A DNA stretch of 20,051 nucleotides from Thermoplasmata archaeon (GTDB lineage Archaea; Thermoplasmatota; Penumbrarchaeia; Penumbrarchaeales; Penumbrarchaeaceae): NCBI GenBank assembly GCA_023145185.1, contig JAGLEG010000416.1, forward strand, positions 1-20,051, in the 5' to 3' direction. Positions 1 through 7,586 of the stretch are shown piece by piece (position 1 is the stretch's first letter; each line of letters starts with the position of its first letter). Made by a program: the position numbers and the translations under genes. The notes beneath the pieces are model-generated. The model had not been told where the DNA came from, ran no database searches, and was given only the letters and a program-made list of their open reading frames with translations.

Positions 1-1
1 G

Positions 2-2851
2 AAGGTAAATGATGAGGCGATATCATCCCTCTTCCACGCGGTAAAGGGAATGGACGCCAAGCTGAAGGAGGGAGGGGTGTTCATCTCCCTCACCGCAATG
101 GGAGGCAAGCTGGGCCTGGATGCAGAGGTCAACCCCGTTTCCGGAGCGGTATCCGGTTTCACAAAAGGTGTCAAGAGGGAGTACACGGCATCGGACGTTC
201 TGGTCCTGGACCTTCCCGTTGGGATCGGCGTCGAGGGCGGGCTGAAGAGGCTTGCCGTTGAACTGGGCGACGGCGATCGTCCGTTGGAGTATGGGTGGGA
301 CGGCAAGAACAGGTATATTCCCGCGATGAGGATAATGGAACACTCACAGGAGCAGATCAACCATCTGGAGGATGGCATGAGGATACTGATATCCGGCGGT
401 GGAACAGGGATCACGGCCGAGATAGTGAAAGAGCTTGCAAAGAGTGCCAGGCTGGAGCTCCATCTGCTCGGCAGGACCCAGATATCAGGGGATGTCGAGA
501 GGCTTTCCGATCTGGATGATGAGGGCCTGAAAAAGGAGAAGGAACTGCTCAAGGAGAGGTTGAAGGATGAGGGCAGGAAGGTCACGCCGGTTCTTCTGGA
601 GAGAGAGTTCAGCAGCATAACAAAGAGCATCGCTATCCACAAAATGCTCTCCGACGTGAAGAGCTCGGGGAGCGAGGTCTTCTACCACAGCCTTGATGTG
701 ACCGACGCGAAGGGGATCAAGAAAATGGTCAAGAAGGCGGGGAAGTTCGATGGTATCATCCACGGGGCCGGTGTGGAGCAGTCCAAGCTGATATCGGCCA
801 AGAAGAAGGAGGATTTCGACAGGGTGTACAACACGAAGGTGATGGGGGCCCATGCTCTCATCATGGCGACAAAGGACCACCCCCTGAAGTTCTTCATATC
901 CTTCACCTCGGTGGCAGGCCGGTTCGGAAACGGCGGCCAGGTGGATTACAGTGCTGCGAACGACCTGCTCGACAAGCTGCATGGAGCGGTCACCTCCATA
1001 CATCCCGACTGCCTTGTGAAAGCAGTTGGATGGTCAGCCTGGGCCGACGTTGGCATGGCGAGCAGGGGGTCCGTGAAGACGATACTGGAGATAGGAGGCA
1101 TCACCTTCATTCCCGTGGAGGATGGTGTGAGGTACGGCGTTGACGAGATCCTGTACGGGGACGAGAGGGAGGTCTACTATTCCGGATCCCTTGGACCCAT
1201 GGACTCGGAGAAGCTGATGAGGTGGGAGGAGGGTGTCCATAAGGCTCCTTCCATCCAGGAGAAGGGGTACGCTCCGCTTCTGGATTCGATGATCGAGGAA
1301 GGTGATGGTTTTGCCCTGTACGAGAGGAGATTGGACGGGGTAAGGGAGCGGTTCCTTCCGGACCATTCGATAATGGGCACGATGGTCATGCCTGGCGTTA
1401 TGGGTATGGAGGTATTCGCAGAAGCAGCGTCCAGACTCCTTCCCGATAAGGAGTTCCTGGGGCTGGAGTCCGTCTCCTTCAGGAAACCTGTGAACATCAA
1501 GGGCAGCACCACCTTCAGGGTGTCGGCGAAGATCGAGGGCGAGAAGAAAGGGGTGACCCGCATATCTCTTGACCTGGTCTCCGATGATCCAAGAAAAGAG
1601 GGGAAGAAGATAGAGCACTACGTTGGTACGGCCCTTATGGGATCAAGGGAGGGCGTCAAGCATCGCATCGAGGGACATCCGCTTAGGCCGGGGTCGGTTC
1701 AGGCTCGGATACTCAGGGATGAGATCTACAAGCACATGTTCCATGGAGATCGGTTCAGGGTGCTGTCCGGAATAGATGTGCTGAAGGAGGGGGAGCTTCT
1801 TGGGACATACAACCGCGTTCCTGACGACCTGTTCGATCCCTCCACATCGTTCACTCCGGGAGATCTCATATCCGTACCCATGCAGTCTGAGGCAGGCTTT
1901 CAGGCAGCCGGAGCATACGTGATGGACAGGTTCCACATGATGGCCCTCCCAACGAAGGTGGAGAGGCTCACGGTCCACAGGTGGATGCGCTCTGATGAGC
2001 TGGCGTCGGTATGGGTCAGGTTCATTGAGAACGTTGATAACACATACACTTTCGACTTCGATATACTGGATGTGGATGGGAACGTAACGGTATCCGTTGG
2101 AGGGTACGAGCTCAAGGCCCTCATGCCCTTCCAGGAGGGGTTCGAGGGGGACCACTCGCTCAAGTTCGAGGAGCTGGAGGGCCCTTTCGAGGGAGTGAGG
2201 GTGTTTCGTATCGAGGTGGGGTCCCTGAAAGCGGAACACGAGAGCTACAGACGATATTTCTCTGATAAGGAGTGGAGTTCCATCACATGGGAAAAGATGG
2301 CGGACAAGAGGAAGCTGGAACACCTTGCGGGAAGGGTGATATCCAAGCTGGCCCTCACCTGGGTAGAGGCCACCGATAAGGGAGTCTCCCTTCCCCTTTC
2401 CTCCGCAACGATCATCGTCTCCCAGGGAGGAAAACCCTCGGGTCTGATCGGCGGTGACGGGAGGAACATATCCATATCCCACTCCAGAAGGTGGGCGATC
2501 TGTTCCGTATCTGAAAGGGTCCACGGCATAGACCTGGAGCTTGCAGAGCCCAGGGACCCATCCTTCGATGAGGAGGCTTTCACAAAGGAGGAGATGGAGC
2601 TTTTGGGGAGTGTGCTGAAGGACCTCTCGATATCCCCCGAGGAGGCAAAGACCCTCGTTTTCTCCGCAAAGGAGGCGGTTTTGAAGATGTTCGGTGAGGG
2701 ACTTGGCGAGAATATTAGGAAGGTCACAGGCCTGGCCATAAAAAGGATCACACCAACGACGTTCGAGCTGACGATGAAGTTCGGCAGGGAACACCTGGTC
2801 CAGACGTACATGGTTGGAGCGTATGTCCTCTCTCTCTGCGGTGAGGACTAA
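2..2851 (+). CDS. Iterative type I polyketide/PUFA-synthase-like protein, C-terminal part (KR-DH-PPTase), 5' partial
   Basis: The frame is open from base 2, so the N-terminal part lies outside the window. Residues are numbered from the ATG at 50. About 8-110 resemble the structural half of a ketoreductase. The catalytic KR follows, with the nucleotide loop GGGTGIT at 116-122, an HGAG motif at 238-241, and the catalytic set Ser287, Tyr300 and Asn304 in correct spacing. Residues 420-690 form a double-hotdog dehydratase: His439 lies in HSIMGTMVMPG, and the second half has HGDRF at 565-569 and EAGFQ at 614-618. Residues 735-933 are an Sfp-type 4'-phosphopantetheinyl transferase with SISHS, Asp828/Glu830 in GIDLE, and Glu875/Lys879 in FSAKEAVLK. 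The order KR-DH-PPTase is that of enediyne-type iterative PKSs, and the KR resembles PfaA. KS, AT and ACP domains would be expected upstream. The product is unknown; a polyene or long-chain lipid is an inference. Confidence 0.88.
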   Translation, partial: KVNDEAISSLFHAVKGMDAKLKEGGVFISLTAMGGKLGLDAEVNPVSGAVSGFTKGVKREYTASDVLVLDLPVGIGVEGGLKRLAVELGDGDRPLEYGWDGKNRYIPAMRIMEHSQEQINHLEDGMRILISGGGTGITAEIVKELAKSARLELHLLGRTQISGDVERLSDLDDEGLKKEKELLKERLKDEGRKVTPVLLEREFSSITKSIAIHKMLSDVKSSGSEVFYHSLDVTDAKGIKKMVKKAGKFDGIIHGAGVEQSKLISAKKKEDFDRVYNTKVMGAHALIMATKDHPLKFFISFTSVAGRFGNGGQVDYSAANDLLDKLHGAVTSIHPDCLVKAVGWSAWADVGMASRGSVKTILEIGGITFIPVEDGVRYGVDEILYGDEREVYYSGSLGPMDSEKLMRWEEGVHKAPSIQEKGYAPLLDSMIEEGDGFALYERRLDGVRERFLPDHSIMGTMVMPGVMGMEVFAEAASRLLPDKEFLGLESVSFRKPVNIKGSTTFRVSAKIEGEKKGVTRISLDLVSDDPRKEGKKIEHYVGTALMGSREGVKHRIEGHPLRPGSVQARILRDEIYKHMFHGDRFRVLSGIDVLKEGELLGTYNRVPDDLFDPSTSFTPGDLISVPMQSEAGFQAAGAYVMDRFHMMALPTKVERLTVHRWMRSDELASVWVRFIENVDNTYTFDFDILDVDGNVTVSVGGYELKALMPFQEGFEGDHSLKFEELEGPFEGVRVFRIEVGSLKAEHESYRRYFSDKEWSSITWEKMADKRKLEHLAGRVISKLALTWVEATDKGVSLPLSSATIIVSQGGKPSGLIGGDGRNISISHSRRWAICSVSERVHGIDLELAEPRDPSFDEEAFTKEEMELLGSVLKDLSISPEEAKTLVFSAKEAVLKMFGEGLGENIRKVTGLAIKRITPTTFELTMKFGREHLVQTYMVGAYVLSLCGED

Positions 2852-2890
2852 CAGTTAATGGAGATGGATGTGTGCCCGACCAGGGCCATA

Positions 2891-3074
2891 AGCGTTCCCG
2901 GTAGTAAAGAGGGGCAGGTTGTCATCCTTCTCGGGAGATCTTCCCATAAGGAGAGAGGCCCCGATTGCCACCATAGAGAAGAGGGTCCCACCCATGATGA
3001 TCGAGAAGAACATCAAGGCCTTCGAGGCTGGAGAGAAGGCCTTCAGGGATTGGCTCACTAAGAAGACCTGTTAG
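2891..3074 (+). pseudogene. Decayed C-terminal remnant of a 2-oxoacid:ferredoxin oxidoreductase gamma/IorB-type subunit
   Basis: Two plus-strand frames read in succession resemble the C-terminus of the gamma (catalytic-linker) subunit of pyruvate/indolepyruvate ferredoxin oxidoreductases. The frame of base 2858 gives a stretch like the 'NxVxLG' region (GQVVILLGRSSHK). After a shift near 2960, the frame of base 2961 gives PIATIEKR, then RVPPMMIEKNIKAFEAGEKA, and ends at the TAG at 3072-3074. The EKNIKAFEAG ending is characteristic of that family as I know it. The N-terminal part of the gene (over 100 residues) is missing because the PKS gene ends at 2851. This looks like a truncated and frameshifted relic. 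A chance similarity, or sequencing error in a truncated copy, is possible. Confidence 0.5.
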
Positions 3075-3279
3075 AGGGAAAGAGCAACGGCCCTGCAAAG
3101 GGCCGTTCCACCTTCTTGTCCCTGCCCAGATGCAGAAGATCGCTGCATCCTTTCAGTATCAGCACGGGCACGCTGTACAATCTGGTGTGTATCCTCTCTT
3201 CATGGTGGATACCATTCGGGTTCTGCCTTCCTGTAGGGGGTAGTTCCATGTTGGAACCTCTATTTTGAACTGAACTCAT
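3058..3279 (-). CDS. Doubtful small hypothetical ORF (73 aa)
   Basis: An ATG at 3279 begins a 73-codon frame only 4 bases after the stop of the next upstream minus-strand ORF. The product is polar, with one conserved-looking hydrophobic stretch (LYSVPVLILKG) and no recognisable domain. Its 3' end runs through the 3086-3107 hairpin, which argues against it being a real protein. It is listed because the spacing would fit a two-gene transcript with the ORF at 3284-3469. I do not recognise it. Confidence 0.15.
   Translation of the reverse strand: MSSVQNRGSNMELPPTGRQNPNGIHHEERIHTRLYSVPVLILKGCSDLLHLGRDKKVERPFAGPLLFPSNRSS
3086..3107. terminator. Perfect 8-bp hairpin, possible terminator
   Basis: AACGGCCC (3086-3093) and GGGCCGTT (3100-3107) pair perfectly around the loop TGCAAA. 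It lies 12 bases after the stop of the oxidoreductase relic, which fits a former 3' end. There is no long T tract after it on the plus strand. Archaeal termination depends more on T-rich tracts than on hairpins, so the role is uncertain. Confidence 0.35.
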
Positions 3280-3283
3280 TTCA

Positions 3284-3469
3284 TCATCTCCTCAAGTGCA
3301 TGATCACCTTTTTCTTGGCCATGTTACTGTCCTGGCTTTCCAGGTCAGTCAATGTACCCTCATCGATGATCCCCCTGCGAAGAAGGGACCTTCTGTGTAT
3401 CATGTCGATGAAGGATGAATTTATCTCCACTGTTTCCGACCTTATATCCATGTGGATAAATTCGGCCAT
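3284..3469 (-). CDS. Small hypothetical protein (61 aa)
   Basis: A 61-codon frame starts with ATG at 3469. It is charged, with acidic and basic runs (MDIRSETVEIN, RRSLLRRG, AKKKVIMHLRR), no membrane segment and no recognised family. An A/T-rich TATA-like stretch (ATATAAATTAATAATA) lies just upstream on the minus strand at about 3474-3489, so a leaderless or short-leader transcript divergent from TBP is possible. No Shine-Dalgarno is visible. Support is limited to the promoter-like sequence and the coherent frame. Confidence 0.3.
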   Translation of the reverse strand: MAEFIHMDIRSETVEINSSFIDMIHRRSLLRRGIIDEGTLTDLESQDSNMAKKKVIMHLRR

Positions 3470-3501
3470 CAGATATTATTAATTTATATGGGAACTCCCG
3501 T

Positions 3502-3516
3502 GGATATCCGATATCC
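3502..3516. promoter_or_regulatory. Palindrome GGATATC-C-GATATCC upstream of the TBP TATA box
   Basis: GGATATC at 3502-3508 and GATATCC at 3510-3516 form a perfect 7-1-7 inverted repeat. It also reads as two tandem GATATCC units. It sits about 35 bases upstream of the TBP TATA box, between that box and the promoter-like region of the minus-strand small ORF. It could be an operator or activator site, or one half of a divergent control region. The inverted repeat is seen directly; its role is inferred. Confidence 0.35.
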
Positions 3517-3543
3517 GAAAAACGATTTGGGGGGAGCTCCTTT

Positions 3544-3559
3544 AAAAAGGGTTTATATA
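3544..3559 (+). promoter_or_regulatory. BRE/TATA box of the tbp gene
   Basis: A purine-rich AAAAAGG (3544-3550) directly precedes TTTATATA (3552-3559), a classic archaeal BRE plus TATA arrangement. The expected transcription start about 25 bases downstream (around 3580) would give an mRNA leader of about 100 bases before the ATG at 3686. That is long for this window, where most leaders look short. Confidence 0.6.
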
Positions 3560-3685
3560 CTGTTTTACGATATAGGGCCGTATCGACCCCCCAATAAATG
3601 TTGTTGTATCGGATCGGTGCGCTCCATTTACTGGCCCCTGATGAGATATCACGGGAAATTTGAGAGAAAAAATAGAGGTGATCTT

Positions 3686-4234
3686 ATGGATATGGAAATA
3701 GTAATTCAGAATGTTGTGGCCTCCTCCTCCATTGGAGTCCCCCTGGACCTGACGAAGATATCGATGAGCCTGGAGGATGCTGAGTACGTTCCGGAGAAAT
3801 TTCCCGGACTCATCTACAAGCTGAAGGACCCAAAGACCGCGATGCTTCTTTTCACAAGCGGAAAGCTTGTATGTACCGGTGCCAAGAGCGTTGCAATGGT
3901 CCATAAGGCCGTTGGGATCGTTCTGGGCAACATCGCCAAACTGGGTATAGTGGTCCCGGATAAGCCGGACATCAAGGTTCAGAACATCGTTGCGACCTCC
4001 GATCTGAAGAAGGACCTCAACCTCAATACGATCGCCATATCCCTTGGACTGGAGAAGGTGGAGTACGAGCCGGAGCAGTTCCCCGGGCTCGTTTATCGTG
4101 TGGAGAAGCCCAAGGTAGTTATGCTCCTCTTCGGCTCCGGAAAGATCGTCTGCACCGGCGCCAAGGAGATATCGGATATAGATCTCGCCCTCAAGGAGAT
4201 CGTCAGAGAGCTCACTGATGCCGGGCTTATCTGA
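3686..4234 (+). CDS. tbp: TATA-binding protein (general transcription factor TBP)
   Basis: The 182-residue product has the two imperfect direct repeats of TBP, each about 90 residues. IQNVVASSSI... FPGLIYKL... LLFTSGKLVCTGAK in the first half is mirrored by VQNIVATSDL... FPGLVYRV... LLFGSGKIVCTGAK in the second. These contain the DNA-intercalating Phe residues and the conserved Gly-Lys/Cys-Thr-Gly strands. TBP binds the TATA box and recruits TFB and RNA polymerase. The ATG at 3686 was chosen because GAGGTGATC (3675-3683), a near-perfect Shine-Dalgarno, precedes it. The frame stays open to 3452, but that part spans the promoter and is not TBP-like. Length is typical for archaea, and there is no acidic C-terminal tail. 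Confidence 0.97.
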   Translation: MDMEIVIQNVVASSSIGVPLDLTKISMSLEDAEYVPEKFPGLIYKLKDPKTAMLLFTSGKLVCTGAKSVAMVHKAVGIVLGNIAKLGIVVPDKPDIKVQNIVATSDLKKDLNLNTIAISLGLEKVEYEPEQFPGLVYRVEKPKVVMLLFGSGKIVCTGAKEISDIDLALKEIVRELTDAGLI

Positions 4235-4268
4235 TAGAGTAAAAGAGGTTTTAGATTCCGTATAGGGG

Positions 4269-4289
4269 CCCCCGCAGTCGATGCGGGGG
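4269..4289. terminator. 8-bp GC-rich hairpin between convergent genes
   Basis: CCCCCGCA (4269-4276) and TGCGGGGG (4282-4289) pair perfectly around a GTCGA loop. It lies 35 bases after the TBP stop and is followed by TTGGTTGTT. It sits in the convergent gap between tbp and the minus-strand acyl-CoA operon, so it could end or protect transcripts from either side. The rest of 4290-4422 shows no gene or tRNA that I can recognise. Confidence 0.5.
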
Positions 4290-4422
4290 TTGGTTGTTCA
4301 TCCGGGTTGAACCAGTTCATCTGGGGTAATGTGATCCAGGTCGGAAAATGGGGTTGGTATAACTGATCGGCCGGGGTTTGATGGCCAAGTGTCAAATGTG
4401 GATGGCAGCGATATGATCCCAT

Positions 4423-5457
4423 TCAACTTGATATGATACTTTTCAGATCCACATTCTCCCTAACAAGATAGGATACGAGCTCGATCCTCTCCTTATCATC
4501 TTTTGTCAGCAGTGGAACCATCCTGTCGATCTTCTTTGCCGTTTCGTACGTGTCGAATGGCACGAGCATCATCGGGACCTTTTTCTCGTCCGCTTTTGAT
4601 ATGATGTTAGCCGGGGGAAGGATGTTGTTTGTAAGCACTATTCCAGATGTGTGGTTTCCCAATGCTGCGAGTATTATGTCTGATCGGTCACCGTCCGTTA
4701 TAATGAGCTTTTCGACCTTGCTGAACTTAGGGTTCATAAGGGCGGAGTTTACGGATGCAGCTCCAACGAAGATATTCTTGACCTTCCTTAAAAGCCCATC
4801 CTCCCCGGCGATCACTCGTGCAAAGAGCTTATCCGCGATATTGGCGACTGTGAATTCCGCAAGTGACCTCTCAAAGGGTATTATGCCCAGTATCTTGATT
4901 CCCATGGCCTCTATATCGGGCAGGAATTCAGCTTTGAATTCATCCACATCCGAAACCTTATTGATGATCACTCCCTGGAGGTCCACATCGTCCAAGCGGA
5001 CGTGTTTCTTAATGTACCGGAGCTGATCCATTATATAGTCGCTGTCCCCAGATATCAATAGTATAAGGTTCGCTTCCAGGGTTCTGGCCATGTTGATGAC
5101 GTCGAGGTTTACGCTTGAGCCGAAAGTGAGATTTCGGCCCCCCTCGAGAATGACCATCCCCTCTTTCAATGGTCTGGTAAGCTCCTTAAGTTTTTCATTG
5201 ATCTGTTCTTCATCGTACATATATCTAAGTTTCGAATGGTCATAGCCTATCGTGGTCTTACTGGAATCAGTATCAAGGCCGAAGATATTCTCCATAAGAC
5301 CAACATCATGGTCCCACAACCTTTTCTTTTTGTATACATGCCTGTCCCCCAGTGGTTTCGCATATTGGAACTCCCCTTCCAGAACTTTCCCTATCCCGAT
5401 TATCAAACTGGTCTTCCCGGCATTTCCGTTCACAGAGCCTATTATGATCGGTTTCAT
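4423..5457 (-). CDS. P-loop (BioD-like) plus DRTGG-domain protein, phosphotransacetylase-N-terminus-like
   Basis: The 344-residue protein has a BioD/CobB-like NTPase domain at about 1-210, with the P-loop GSVNGNAGKTSL at 7-18 and VILEGGRN at 102-109. A DRTGG domain follows at about 212-317 (GDRSD at 256-260). The usual paired glycines after this motif read LTNN here. The architecture matches the regulatory N-terminal half of long phosphotransacetylases without the catalytic Pta domain. Its ATG overlaps the stop of the acyl-CoA synthetase gene (ATGA) and has GAGGTGATC just upstream, so the two are probably translationally coupled. A sensor or modulator role for the ADP-forming synthetase is inferred from this linkage; the biochemical activity is unknown. 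Confidence 0.8.
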   Translation of the reverse strand: MKPIIIGSVNGNAGKTSLIIGIGKVLEGEFQYAKPLGDRHVYKKKRLWDHDVGLMENIFGLDTDSSKTTIGYDHSKLRYMYDEEQINEKLKELTRPLKEGMVILEGGRNLTFGSSVNLDVINMARTLEANLILLISGDSDYIMDQLRYIKKHVRLDDVDLQGVIINKVSDVDEFKAEFLPDIEAMGIKILGIIPFERSLAEFTVANIADKLFARVIAGEDGLLRKVKNIFVGAASVNSALMNPKFSKVEKLIITDGDRSDIILAALGNHTSGIVLTNNILPPANIISKADEKKVPMMLVPFDTYETAKKIDRMVPLLTKDDKERIELVSYLVRENVDLKSIISS

Positions 5458-7586
5458 TTCTGATCACCTCTTCTATCATCGTTCAACAGTATCCTTGCAT
5501 CAACTGCTATTGCACCCTCACCTTGTGGGTATACCATTAGTGGATTTATCTCTATATCGCTGATCTCATCGATCTGATCGATAAGCATTCCCACTTTAAT
5601 TATCGTATCCATTATCTTTTCGATGTCCTTCATCTCCTCACCTCTCACACCGAGCAGGATCGGATATGTTCTGATACCCTTGACCATGTCCATGACCTCG
5701 AGCCTGTCTATCGGATAGGCCCGGAAGGTGATGTCCTTCATCACTTCAACGTAGATGCCTCCCAATCCGAACATGACAATGGGCCCGAATGTTTTGTCCT
5801 TCCTGCCTCCAATGATCGTCTCGGTATCCTTTGGTATCATTTTGCAAACCTCAACCCCTTCGATCTCTGCGTTCTTCATGTAGGTCTTGCAGTTTCTCAT
5901 CACCGCCTGATACCCATCCATCACCTCATCATCATTAATGAGGTCCAATGCAACACCTCCTGCGTCACTCTTGTGGATGATATCCTTGGATACCACCTTC
6001 AGGACAACCGGATAACCGATATCCCTCGCGGCAGTCAGCGCACTCTGTATATTCTTGACAGTGATCGACCTTGCTCCCTTGATCCCGGATGCTTTTAGAA
6101 GCTCCTGTGCCTCCGGGGCGAGGAGGAACCTTCTCCCATCGTCCAGTGCTGATCTCACAATTTCCCTTATCCTAACCATATCGATATTCGGTTTTATCTT
6201 GGGATGTTCCTTCCTGTTCATGTATCTGTATTTTCGATAAAGGGCCCCAAGGCAGGATACGGAATTGTACACATCATCAAAAACGGATACGTTCATAGTC
6301 GTAAGTCTGCCGATAGCATCTTTGATCATCTCTCCGCCGAAGGCCGAGAATATTATGGGTTTTCTGTTTTTAAATTCACCGTAGACTGTAGACATGAGTT
6401 CAACCGTCTTTTCGATATCAAACATGGCCGTCTCGCAGTACAGGGCGATAACACCGTGGATCTCATCCGTTTCCAGAGCCTTTCTGAGAGATCTAATGTA
6501 ATCCGTATCCGTGGCCTGGCCGGTAAGATCGATAGGGTTCTTAGCGGATCCAAAGGAGGGGATGACATCCTTGAAGGTCGAGTCCAGCATATTGTAATTG
6601 TCATAGAGGTTGACGTTATAGGTTTCGCATGCGTCAGTTGCAAGCACCCCTATACCGCCTCCATTTGTTATTATTACCACGTTCTCTCCCCCTGGCATGG
6701 TTGATTCGGAAAGGAACCTGCACCAGTTGAAGGCCTCCTCGATGCTGACGGCCCTCAGGACGCCGCACTGTTTCATGATATCGTCGAATACAAGGTCCTC
6801 TCCTGCCAGGGAGCCCGTATGAGATGCTGCCGCCATGGCACCCTTCTTGGATCTGCCTGATTTGAGCACGATCACGTGTTTCTTTCGGGAGGCCGCCTTC
6901 AGGGAGGACATCAATCTCACGCCCTCTTTGACTCCCTCGACATAGATCAAGATCACCTTTGTGTCATCGTCATCAGAGAGATAATCCAGGAGATCGCTCT
7001 CGTTGATGTCTGATTTGTTTCCAACGGAGATCATGGATGAAAGGCCGAGGTTCTCGGTGGCGGTTTTCCCGATCATTGCGATGCCCAGGGCCCCGCTCTG
7101 GGTGATGATGGAGATGTTTCCCTTCTTTATAGTGGCGGGGCCGAATGTGGCATTGATATCCACTTTGCTGGAATAGATGCCGAAAATATTTGGTCCAAGT
7201 ACCCTCATGCCGAATTTCCTGGCCTCCTCAAGGATCTTCCTTTCTCCCTCGATGTTTCCGACCTCGGCGAAACCGGAGGTGATTATAATCAGGAATTTTA
7301 CACCTATCTCTCCGCACTCCCTGACAGCTTCCAGAACATGTTCGGCAGGTATGGATATCAACGCGAGATCCACCCTGGATCCAATGCTCCTGATCGATGT
7401 GTGAACCTTCAACCCGAGTAACTCCCCCCCTTTCCTGTTTACCGGATATATTCCGCCCTGGTAGCCGCTTGTTACCACGTTCTCTAGCAGTTTATAACCG
7501 ACCTTGCCTGGTATTCTGGAGGCTCCGATTATCGCCACGCCTTCCGGCTCGAACAGATCCTTGATCTCGACTGGATATTCTCTCAT
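5454..7586 (-). CDS. Acetate/acyl-CoA ligase (ADP-forming), fused alpha-beta
   Basis: The 710-residue enzyme interconverts acyl-CoA + ADP + Pi and the free acid + ATP + CoA, the main archaeal route for ATP formation from acetyl-CoA. The N-terminal CoA-binding Rossmann domain carries GASRIPGKVG at 21-30. TQSGALG at 162-168 belongs to the succinyl-CoA-synthetase-like region. The phosphohistidine is expected at His256 (ASHTGSLAGED). The C-terminal ATP-grasp domain covers about 465-705 (GYPVVLKVVS, HKSDAGGV, FGLGGIYVEV, INPL). The fused alpha-beta order is typical of single-chain ACD enzymes. Its ATG overlaps the stop of the CoA-transferase gene (ATGA), and its 3' end overlaps the DRTGG gene. Substrate specificity (acetyl, propionyl or aryl) cannot be read from the sequence. 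Confidence 0.93.
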   Translation of the reverse strand: MREYPVEIKDLFEPEGVAIIGASRIPGKVGYKLLENVVTSGYQGGIYPVNRKGGELLGLKVHTSIRSIGSRVDLALISIPAEHVLEAVRECGEIGVKFLIIITSGFAEVGNIEGERKILEEARKFGMRVLGPNIFGIYSSKVDINATFGPATIKKGNISIITQSGALGIAMIGKTATENLGLSSMISVGNKSDINESDLLDYLSDDDDTKVILIYVEGVKEGVRLMSSLKAASRKKHVIVLKSGRSKKGAMAAASHTGSLAGEDLVFDDIMKQCGVLRAVSIEEAFNWCRFLSESTMPGGENVVIITNGGGIGVLATDACETYNVNLYDNYNMLDSTFKDVIPSFGSAKNPIDLTGQATDTDYIRSLRKALETDEIHGVIALYCETAMFDIEKTVELMSTVYGEFKNRKPIIFSAFGGEMIKDAIGRLTTMNVSVFDDVYNSVSCLGALYRKYRYMNRKEHPKIKPNIDMVRIREIVRSALDDGRRFLLAPEAQELLKASGIKGARSITVKNIQSALTAARDIGYPVVLKVVSKDIIHKSDAGGVALDLINDDEVMDGYQAVMRNCKTYMKNAEIEGVEVCKMIPKDTETIIGGRKDKTFGPIVMFGLGGIYVEVMKDITFRAYPIDRLEVMDMVKGIRTYPILLGVRGEEMKDIEKIMDTIIKVGMLIDQIDEISDIEINPLMVYPQGEGAIAVDARILLNDDRRGDQK

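Noticed and set aside
1643..2794. Long minus-strand ORF of 383 codons inside the PKS gene
   Set aside because: It lies opposite DH and PPTase domains with intact catalytic motifs. The translation shows no domain and is rich in Leu/Pro/Arg as antisense frames of this gene are.
2855..3058. Minus-strand 67-codon frame with a hydrophobic helix
   Set aside because: It is opposite the oxidoreductase relic, whose plus-strand translation explains the sequence better. The start would be GTG with no clear ribosome site.
3452..3685. N-terminal extension of the TBP frame
   Set aside because: It spans the TATA box and leader and is not TBP-like. The strong GAGGTGATC site places the start at 3686.
4235..4422. 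Possible tRNA or small gene in the convergent gap after tbp
   Set aside because: The GC-rich hairpin does not extend into a cloverleaf, no T-loop motif is in place, and the ORF crossing here (minus strand) reads through the TBP gene with no recognisable content.
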